Part shown: positions 1 to 5,868 of the stretch, piece after piece
Layout: every line of letters starts with the position of its first letter
Numbering within the stretch: position 1 is the first letter of the stretch
NCBI GenBank assembly: GCA_031265635.1
Contig: JAISCK010000220.1
Location: 1 to 12,880 of the forward strand
Origin: Spirochaetaceae bacterium
GTDB lineage: Bacteria > Spirochaetota > Spirochaetia > Treponematales > Breznakiellaceae
DNA length: 12,880 bases
Direction of reading: 5' to 3'
Notes under the pieces: generated by a model
What the model was told of the DNA's origin: nothing
What the model saw: the letters and a program-made list of their open reading frames with translations, nothing else
Databases searched by the model: none
Translations under genes and position numbers: made by a program

Positions 1-146
1 CCTGTCCAGCTCAGGCGCTGTATGAAGCGGGGCGCTTTCATGTCCCCCGTTTCGTTTCCTTCCATGGTGTCTGAAACTTCCCCGCCGTACAGGAAAAGAG
101 AGGCGAAACACAGTAAAAATATGGCGAGCCGGAAGCGTATGTCCAT
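1..146 (-). CDS. Exported protein of unknown function (N-terminal part only)
   Basis: Only the first 48 codons lie in the window; the gene continues past base 1. The start is the ATG at 146-144, because an in-frame TAG (stop of the preceding gene) sits two codons upstream. The N-terminus MDIRFRLAIFLLCFASLFLYG has a short basic stretch and a hydrophobic core of about 13 residues, then a polar Gly/Glu/Asp-rich stretch, so it reads as a signal peptide. No Cys follows the core, so it is probably a secreted or outer-membrane protein rather than a lipoprotein. The visible mature part (…APRFIQRLSW…) does not identify a family. It is the fourth gene of the operon and starts 3 bases after the FecR-domain gene, so translation is probably coupled. 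The Shine-Dalgarno-like AGGGA touches the ATG, which is weak initiation without coupling. Confidence 0.72.
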   Translation of the reverse strand, partial: MDIRFRLAIFLLCFASLFLYGGEVSDTMEGNETGDMKAPRFIQRLSWT

Positions 147-149
147 TCC

Positions 150-1922
150 CTAAAATCCGTACAGGGTTTCCGGGACAGTCAGGGCCGGGGCGCCTGGTCT
201 GGGTACGGAAAAGGTAAAGCGGTATTCGGCTGTCTCTCCCCGCCTTTCCACAGTGCCGTCGGGGGCTATGCTCAAGGCGGTAAGACGCCAGATATAATCG
301 CCGTTTTCAAGGACGGCCAGGTTTTCAAGGCGGTAGCCGGTATCAGGCGACAGGGGAACGCTGATGAGCGGAACCATCCCGGCATCTCCGTCTGTACCGT
401 CGCCGGCCGGCCTCTCAGGGGGCTTCGCCCGGTAAAGCTCGAAACTGTAGGCATTGGCCCCCGGCACGGCCTTCCAGTTGAACATGAAGAAACCCGAAGC
501 CAGATCGCGGGACAGGTTACGCTGTATATAGGCCGCGTCAATCACGGCGTTATGCGAAGGACGGAGCGCCTCGGGCCTCCCGGGAAGAGGAACGGACGGC
601 GGCGCTTCTCTGGACGGCGGAGCTGCCCTTGGCGGGGGAGCTGTCCTGGGTGGCGACGTTTCCCTGGGCGGGAGAGCTTTTTCAGGCGGAGTTTCGGCAG
701 GGGGAAGCTCCGGGGGCGGCGGGGCCTCCGCCGCGCCGTGTTCTATGGTAAACGCCGAGACAGCGGAACTCAGGGCGGTTCCCCCGTAGTTACCGGGATA
801 CCGGGGCGTTACGCGCCAGTACCATGTTCCCTCGCCGAGGCTTCCCGAGGCATAGGAATACCCGTCCACCCTTTCGGAAAGGCGCGGGCGCAGCATACCG
901 GGGTTATCCGCCGCCTCCAGCACATAGACAGCCCCGTCCTCCCCGGCGTCCGTTCCGCCGGCCGTCCATCTGAAACGTATTTCGGGCGGACTGTCCCGGT
1001 AGGCGAAACGCTCTCCGCCGCCGGGACGCACCGGGACAGGAGCCGGGGCGTTCACGACGGAGAGCTTTCCTGACGCCGCGCCGCCTGAGCCTGAACCGGC
1101 CGGATACGCCCGCCACCAGTAGACGCCGGGGGCAAGTTCAACGGTCATGCCGGAATCCGGCGCGCTGTCTACGGTCTTAATGATCCCGGAAAAGCGCCTG
1201 TCGGAAGCAAGATCCACCCGGACATGTTCTCCTTCCGGAAAACCTGAAGTTTGAAACAAAAAGGCCACCGGGACCGGGACCGGACTCAGCACGGCATGGC
1301 CGGGAAGCGGGGCGAGTACCGTAACCTGGGGCTTTTCTTCAATGTATCCCGAGGCGTCAACGCTGAGCGCTGTCCCGGCGTCCAGGTCCCGGCTTTCCCC
1401 GGCGGAAAGTAACGAAGCGCTGCCGGACATTACCCTGACGGTGAATTCCTCTCCGGCATCCATGCTGACGGAACTGCCGGCGTTGATGGTCAAGATCTTT
1501 CCCCCGGAACTGATGGTCATGCCCTTGTCCCCGGCGTCAACGGAGATAGCGCCGCCTGAAAGTTCAAGCCTCGCGCCAGTATCGGAATCATAGAAAGCCT
1601 GTATGAGACTGTTTTCCGAAAGGCTTACTTCCACGGCCTTATCAAAGGTAATAATCGCGTCGGAAAGATCGGCGGTCCGTATCAGGTCGCCGCTGTAAAC
1701 AGGGGAATCCCTCTGCACCGAACCCCAGGCAAGCCTTTCCCCGAAACGGCGCTGGGCGCCGTTGCGTTTGTAGCTTATGATTCCCACGGGAGTTTCCGAA
1801 TTCTTGGTCAGGGTCCGGTTAAGGTCTCTCCAAAAAAGAAAGCCGGAACCAAAAACGCCGGAAAGGCAGACGATTACCATAAGAACATCGGCGATACGGC
1901 GTCTCTTTTTCATTACCCGCAT
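150..1922 (-). CDS. Membrane-anchored FecR-domain protein with three beta-sandwich-like repeats and a proline-rich hinge
   Basis: The 590-residue protein has a basic N-terminus (KKRRR, 5-9), one hydrophobic segment (about 12-31), and then a periplasmic part. Residues about 62-165 match the FecR domain: LAWGSVQRDSPVYSGDLIRT, then ITFD, LSENSLIQ, LELSGGAISV. After it come three segments each ending in a G-x-Y-x-W-R-like strand (GVYWWRAYP near 266, GTWYWRVTP near 365, GDYIWRLTA near 541), suggesting three Fn3-like beta sandwiches. A Pro/Glu/Ala-rich linker (about 397-450) separates repeats two and three. In Gram-negative iron regulation FecR is an anti-sigma factor; here there is no sigma factor gene nearby and the length is nearly twice that of FecR, so I infer an envelope or surface scaffold rather than a sigma regulator. 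The ATG at 1922 lies inside the last codons of the upstream cyclase gene (10-base overlap). A second in-frame ATG at 1913 overlaps that gene's TAA by one base and could be the true start. Confidence 0.85.
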   Translation of the reverse strand: MRVMKKRRRIADVLMVIVCLSGVFGSGFLFWRDLNRTLTKNSETPVGIISYKRNGAQRRFGERLAWGSVQRDSPVYSGDLIRTADLSDAIITFDKAVEVSLSENSLIQAFYDSDTGARLELSGGAISVDAGDKGMTISSGGKILTINAGSSVSMDAGEEFTVRVMSGSASLLSAGESRDLDAGTALSVDASGYIEEKPQVTVLAPLPGHAVLSPVPVPVAFLFQTSGFPEGEHVRVDLASDRRFSGIIKTVDSAPDSGMTVELAPGVYWWRAYPAGSGSGGAASGKLSVVNAPAPVPVRPGGGERFAYRDSPPEIRFRWTAGGTDAGEDGAVYVLEAADNPGMLRPRLSERVDGYSYASGSLGEGTWYWRVTPRYPGNYGGTALSSAVSAFTIEHGAAEAPPPPELPPAETPPEKALPPRETSPPRTAPPPRAAPPSREAPPSVPLPGRPEALRPSHNAVIDAAYIQRNLSRDLASGFFMFNWKAVPGANAYSFELYRAKPPERPAGDGTDGDAGMVPLISVPLSPDTGYRLENLAVLENGDYIWRLTALSIAPDGTVERRGETAEYRFTFSVPRPGAPALTVPETLYGF

Positions 1923-3892
1923 TCTTTCCCGCCTTTCCCGCCTGAAAGCCGGTACTTTTTTTCAGCCCAGCCGTCCCTGAAGGCATCGGGAGCGGGGTCC
2001 GGTATGCCGAGCAGGGACCTGAGTTTCGCGAGGCTCCTCGGTCCTCCGGGCCCTATACAGAGCCTGGCAAGGGCGGGATTCATCTTGGGTATCTTCTCCG
2101 CATCTTCCATGAGCCTCGCGCTCTCCGCTTCGTCCTTCATATTGATGACCGCGAATATGCGCACCTTTTTGCCTTTATCGGAAACAGCCGGCATTTCCCT
2201 GGTCAAAAGGTATTTCCCGGCAAGACGCCAGGTATTTTCGGTAATGAGAATTTCGGTGCCGAAGGTTTTGTTAAGGCCCTCCGTCCTGTTGGCCAGGCTT
2301 ACCGCGTCTCCTATAACCGTATATTCAATCTTTTCTTCCGAACCTATCTGGCCGGCGACAACATGGCCGCTGTTAAGGGCGCAGCCCATCCGTATCACCG
2401 GTTTTTTTTCGCCGCCCCTGCCCTCGTTAAAGCTCCGCAGAGAAGCCCGCATGAGAAGCGCCGCGCGCACGCCGCCCAAGGCATGCTGTTCCTGGGTGTT
2501 CAGGGCCGGGGAACAGTCCTGTCCCGGCGTCTCAACCGCCCCCCAGTGGGCCATCACCGCGTCGCCTATGAATTTGTCAATTACCCCTCCGGTAACGAGT
2601 ATGCAGGCGACCATACGGTCCATGTAATCGTTGAGAAATTCAACGACCTCCTCGGGGCGCAGCTTTTCCGAAATTGCTGTAAAGGAACGTATGTCCGAAA
2701 AGAAAATCGTGGCGTTCCTGTCTGTTCCCCCGGTTTCGAGCCGACCCTTTCTGGCCAATACGGCTATGGTTTTGTTGGTAAACTTTTCAAAATTCATAAG
2801 GACATGACTCATGCTGATCATGCTCTCGGTAAGGAGGCCCGTCTCATCATGGTTTTTCGCCTCAAGCTCAAGATGGTACTGTCCGTCCTCTATCGCCTCG
2901 GCGGCTTCCCGCAGCATCTCAAGGGTGCCGCTTACGGACCGGGAAAAAAACCATATAAAAAGAACTCCCAAAAACCAGCTTCCCAGGGAAAGGTAAAGAT
3001 TGCGCCGTGTTGTAGTGTTTATGCCTTCAAACACGATATCGCTGTCTATGGTGGTGATAACAACGGCCTTACCCCCGGCGATTTTTTCAGAGGCGGCAAA
3101 AAAGCTCCGCCCGTTTTCATTCCGGTATATGGTCTTCCGCTGTTTTATGTCGAGAAGATCCCGTATCATGGGCTCGCCGCCCAGGTTTACTTCTTTCCGT
3201 ATCAGTTCCCGGTCAGGATGAATAAGCACGGCGCCTGAGTCATTTATCAGGAAAGAAGTATTCGCCCCTGTTCCGTAGGAATCAAGGAGAGCCTCGGGCG
3301 AAAAGAGAATGGCGTCGTTATGGGAAAGACGGAGGCACAGCAGGGGGACGCCGTTGAAAAACGGAGCCGCGTTGAAAAGTTCAGGCGCGCTGTCAAGACC
3401 GGGAAAGACCTGGGCGGCGTACTGTACGGCCAGCGCCTCATCAAGCTCACGAGAGGCGAAAAAATCACCGTTTACCAAAAGGCCCCGGTCATCGCCGCCG
3501 CTTATAAAGGCGGCTATGTTTTTGTTGTCGTCGAAAAACAAACGGCCTGTATCCGCGTCTTTCCCCGCGCGGGAGAACAGAATACCGTTAGCCTTCACCG
3601 AATCAAGCATTGCTTCGGCTGTCGAGGCGGCGTACCTGTTGATGCTGAGGTTATTCTCCCTGGCGGTCTTCCGGGTGTCGGTATAAACCAGAAACCACAC
3701 CAGGGCGCTTATCAGGCCCAGGGAAAAGAACAAAACGCCTGTTATCATGCAGACAAGTTTCGCGCTGATGGAAAAGCTGACCCCCCGGTAGTCCCTTTCT
3801 CCGGGGGACAGCGCGTCCTGATCAGATGAGGTTCCGGTGGAAAGGTTTTTGCGCCGCGTTGTCCCGCGTCCGTCTTCTTTCAAAGCAGCCAT
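1913..3892 (-). CDS. Membrane-bound class III adenylyl cyclase with extracytoplasmic sensor and HAMP (metal-binding partner)
   Basis: Using the ATG at 3892 gives 659 residues; the open frame extends to 3940, but that would overlap the upstream gene far more. Order of parts: TM1 about 46-70; an extracytoplasmic sensor about 71-298 with a Cache-like strand FLINDSGAVLIHPD near 214; TM2 about 301-321; HAMP about 322-372; linker NFEKFTNK; class III cyclase domain about 393-584. Metal ligands are D400 (FFSDIRSFT) and D444 (DKFIGDAVMAHWG). The purine-selecting pair K440 and T525 (YTVIGD) points to ATP and a class IIIb-type site. The transition-state Arg is kept (R536) but the usual Asn before it is Ser (S532, SLANR; codon AGC at 2299-2297). 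That is unusual and makes homodimer activity doubtful. A tail of about 75 residues follows the domain, the first part shared with the upstream cyclase. The start overlaps the upstream gene by 13 bases with GAGAGGG just before it; a TTG three codons later is an alternative with better spacing. Confidence 0.88.
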   Translation of the reverse strand: MAALKEDGRGTTRRKNLSTGTSSDQDALSPGERDYRGVSFSISAKLVCMITGVLFFSLGLISALVWFLVYTDTRKTARENNLSINRYAASTAEAMLDSVKANGILFSRAGKDADTGRLFFDDNKNIAAFISGGDDRGLLVNGDFFASRELDEALAVQYAAQVFPGLDSAPELFNAAPFFNGVPLLCLRLSHNDAILFSPEALLDSYGTGANTSFLINDSGAVLIHPDRELIRKEVNLGGEPMIRDLLDIKQRKTIYRNENGRSFFAASEKIAGGKAVVITTIDSDIVFEGINTTTRRNLYLSLGSWFLGVLFIWFFSRSVSGTLEMLREAAEAIEDGQYHLELEAKNHDETGLLTESMISMSHVLMNFEKFTNKTIAVLARKGRLETGGTDRNATIFFSDIRSFTAISEKLRPEEVVEFLNDYMDRMVACILVTGGVIDKFIGDAVMAHWGAVETPGQDCSPALNTQEQHALGGVRAALLMRASLRSFNEGRGGEKKPVIRMGCALNSGHVVAGQIGSEEKIEYTVIGDAVSLANRTEGLNKTFGTEILITENTWRLAGKYLLTREMPAVSDKGKKVRIFAVINMKDEAESARLMEDAEKIPKMNPALARLCIGPGGPRSLAKLRSLLGIPDPAPDAFRDGWAEKKYRLSGGKGGKECG

Positions 3893-5724
3893 CCCTCTCT
3901 GACTTCCGCCATGGTCACGGGTCCCAGGGGCCCGGCGCAACGCCTGCTTACCAGGGGATTGGTATGCCGCAGCGCGTCAAGGCCGGCGATAATCTTTTCG
4001 GCTTCGCAAATGTCTTTCATGTTCACCACGGAAAAAACCCTGAGGGGCTTTTCCTTTCCCTTGAGTTCAAGGCTGCCCATTTCTTCCGCCGCAAGGCAGC
4101 TTCCGATAAGATCATGGGTGTTTTCGGTAATGAGAATGTCCGTATCAAAAAGATCATTGGGACCTTCCATGCGGGACGCGAGGTTTACCGTATCGCCTAT
4201 GACCGTATATTCCATCCTTTCTTCGGAACCCATCTGCCCGGCTATAACCTCGCCTGTATTGATTCCGCAACCCATCTTAACCAGCGCGAATTTGTCTTCC
4301 GTTATGTTTTGCCTCCGGCAGCGGGCCGCCCGCTCGGCGTTCCAGTTGCATATAACGGCCCGCACCATCAGCGCCGAGCGCACGCAGGCAAGGGCATGCC
4401 GGCGCGGCCCGCCGTCGTCCTGTCCGGCGCCGCCCCAGAGGGCCATCACCACAACGCCGTCCTGGGTAAGAAACTTATCCACTATTCCCCCGGTGGCGGT
4501 GATGCAGGGAACTATGCGGGAAAGAAAAGAATTGACAAAGGAGACCAGTTCCGGCGCGTCGAAATGACCTGCCAGTTCGCCGAAATCGCGGATCATGATA
4601 AAACTTACGGCCACGGTCCTTGCCGTTCCCGTGCGGGTCAGCGCTCCCTGCCTGGCAAGGCGCACTATTGCCTTGTTGGTGAATTTCTCGAAATTTTCAA
4701 GGCTGTGCCCCATGCCGATAAAGGTACGGGTAAGAAGCCCGATCTCGTCCCGGCTCCGGTAACTGAGGTCGATACGGTAATTACCCTCTTCTATGGCCGA
4801 GGAAGCCGCCGCGAGAGCCTTGATGGGCCTGCTTATGGTTCCCGAAAAGAGAGAGATGAACAGTATAGACAGGGCCAGTACGGCGGCGCTGACCAGAAGA
4901 TTGCGCCTGATAACGGCGCGTATGCCCCTGAAAACCTCACCGGAAGCTATTCTGGTAACAAGCACCGTGCCGGTTCCGGGAAGCCTTTGATAGGCCCCGA
5001 AATAGTCCGTTCCGTTGTCGGTGTACACGGTCTGAAAATTCCTGTCCCCCCGTTCCAGGGCGATTTTTATCAGGCCCTGGCCCGGGAGATTGCGGCCCCC
5101 CGTGACGGGACCGCTTTCGTCATGCGCAAGAACATCGCCGTTTTCGTTAATCAGGAAGCTGCGGTTCCCGGTTTTCCCTGAGGCGAAATCATACAGCGGT
5201 TTTTCCCCGTCAAGAAAAACAGCGGCGGCGCCCGAAGCGGACCAGGGGAAAAACATGATCAGCATGGGAACGCAGAAGCGCGGGCCGCCGTTAAGGACAA
5301 AGGTCTCCCCGCCGGCAGCCCTTTTCAAATCCGCGGCCGCCGCTTCCCGAAACGCCGCGTCTGAAACCCCCTGGGGAAGGTCGAAATCAGGATTGATAAA
5401 CACCGTTGCGCTGTCCGCCAGAACCGCGGCGATATACGGATTTTTTTCAAAGAAAAAAGCCGCCGCGTCATCCCGGCCTCCAATAACAGAGCCCAGATTC
5501 AGAAAGGTCCGGGTATTGGCCAATACTGTTCCGAAAAAAGTATCCACCCCCGACGCGACACGTTTGTTAAGGGTAAAATTATGATCCTCGGCGCTGATCC
5601 TTACATCGGCGCTTACCAGTATCGAAACAAGAACAGCGATGGCTCCCAGAGAAAGAACAAGAAACGTTGAGATAATTGTTACGAGTTTTACCCCGAGAGG
5701 AATCCGTACCCGGCGTACATCCAT
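3880..5724 (-). CDS. Membrane sensor with degenerate class III cyclase domain (C2-like partner)
   Basis: This 614-residue protein has the same plan as the next gene: TM1 about 13-37, extracytoplasmic sensor about 38-270 (SFLINENGDVLAHD near 189), TM2 about 274-296, HAMP about 297-346, linker NFEKFTNK, cyclase domain about 369-567. The first metal Asp is replaced by Met (M377 in SFIMIRDF where the family has F-SD-I-R-F). The second metal motif is distorted: where the partner reads DKFIGDAVMA it reads DKFLTQDGVVVMA, three residues longer. K417, T507, N514 and R518 (YTVIGDTVNLASR) are intact. I checked the codons: there is no frameshift and the frame is open throughout, so this looks like selection for a non-metal-binding subunit rather than decay. 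As a homodimer it should be inactive. The ATG at 5724 has no clear Shine-Dalgarno. It is the first gene of the operon, behind the promoter at 5742-5771. An inactive regulatory pseudo-cyclase is the alternative to a C2-type subunit. Confidence 0.88.
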   Translation of the reverse strand: MDVRRVRIPLGVKLVTIISTFLVLSLGAIAVLVSILVSADVRISAEDHNFTLNKRVASGVDTFFGTVLANTRTFLNLGSVIGGRDDAAAFFFEKNPYIAAVLADSATVFINPDFDLPQGVSDAAFREAAAADLKRAAGGETFVLNGGPRFCVPMLIMFFPWSASGAAAVFLDGEKPLYDFASGKTGNRSFLINENGDVLAHDESGPVTGGRNLPGQGLIKIALERGDRNFQTVYTDNGTDYFGAYQRLPGTGTVLVTRIASGEVFRGIRAVIRRNLLVSAAVLALSILFISLFSGTISRPIKALAAASSAIEEGNYRIDLSYRSRDEIGLLTRTFIGMGHSLENFEKFTNKAIVRLARQGALTRTGTARTVAVSFIMIRDFGELAGHFDAPELVSFVNSFLSRIVPCITATGGIVDKFLTQDGVVVMALWGGAGQDDGGPRRHALACVRSALMVRAVICNWNAERAARCRRQNITEDKFALVKMGCGINTGEVIAGQMGSEERMEYTVIGDTVNLASRMEGPNDLFDTDILITENTHDLIGSCLAAEEMGSLELKGKEKPLRVFSVVNMKDICEAEKIIAGLDALRHTNPLVSRRCAGPLGPVTMAEVREGWLL

Positions 5725-5741
5725 GTCTTAAACGTAACACA

Positions 5742-5771
5742 AGTATAATGATTTTTCAAAAACTATGTCCG
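5742..5771 (-). promoter_or_regulatory. Predicted sigma70-type promoter of the cyclase operon
   Basis: On the minus strand a CGGACA -35 box (5771-5766, four matches to TTGACA) lies 18 bases before a TATACT -10 box (5747-5742, five matches to TATAAT). The predicted transcription start is near 5735, leaving a leader of only about 11 bases before the ATG at 5724, with no Shine-Dalgarno in it. The prediction is by eye only. Confidence 0.5.
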
Positions 5772-5777
5772 TAAAAA

Positions 5778-5807
5778 AGAACATGAAAGAATTTGTTTAG
5801 AACATGA
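5778..5807. repeat. 9-bp direct repeat phased by 21 bp upstream of the cyclase promoter
   Basis: AGAACATGA occurs at 5778-5786 and again, identically, at 5799-5807. The repeat starts are 21 bp apart, which is two turns of B-DNA, so both copies face the same side of the helix. The inner copy ends 6 bp upstream of the predicted -35 box of the minus-strand operon. This is the usual geometry for an activator or tandem regulator site. The second copy runs into ACATGATGT, a short inverted repeat. No known regulator site is recognised. Confidence 0.4.
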
Positions 5808-5868
5808 TGTGCCGGAATAGCTCATTTATGGGAAAACGCCGCATCCCGTTAATATATATACCTATAGC
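5808..5868 (+). promoter_or_regulatory. Possible promoter region of the beta-helix lipoprotein gene
   Basis: The last 20 bases before the ATG at 5869 are AT-rich, with several -10-like hexamers (TAATAT at 5850-5855, TATATA at 5855-5860, TATAGC at 5863-5868). The best -35 candidate is a poor TTATGG at 5826-5831, 18 bases before TAATAT. No Shine-Dalgarno is seen before the ATG. The exact promoter cannot be chosen by eye. Confidence 0.25.

Noticed and set aside
2402..2409. Eight-base A/T tracts in coding regions (2402-2409, 10186-10193 and near 10383) as slippage switches
   Set aside because: Runs of eight A or T arise readily from Lys and Phe codons in conserved positions; no evidence of alternative frames.
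2363..3238. 291-codon plus-strand frame within the downstream cyclase gene
   Set aside because: Shadow of the cyclase catalytic and HAMP regions; no own motifs.
3826..5181. 451-codon open frame on the plus strand opposite the cyclase genes
   Set aside because: It is antisense to a gene with clear family motifs, has no recognisable domain or ribosome binding site, and long antisense frames are expected in GC-rich coding DNA.
3880..5724. Upstream cyclase considered as a pseudogene
   Set aside because: The frame is intact over 614 codons, N/R/K/T residues and the C-terminal tail are kept, and it heads an operon, so selective loss of metal binding is more likely than decay.
5799..5813. ACATGATGT considered as a CRP/cAMP receptor site
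   Set aside because: It lacks the TGTGA-N6-TCACA arrangement; only a short inverted repeat with a one-base centre.
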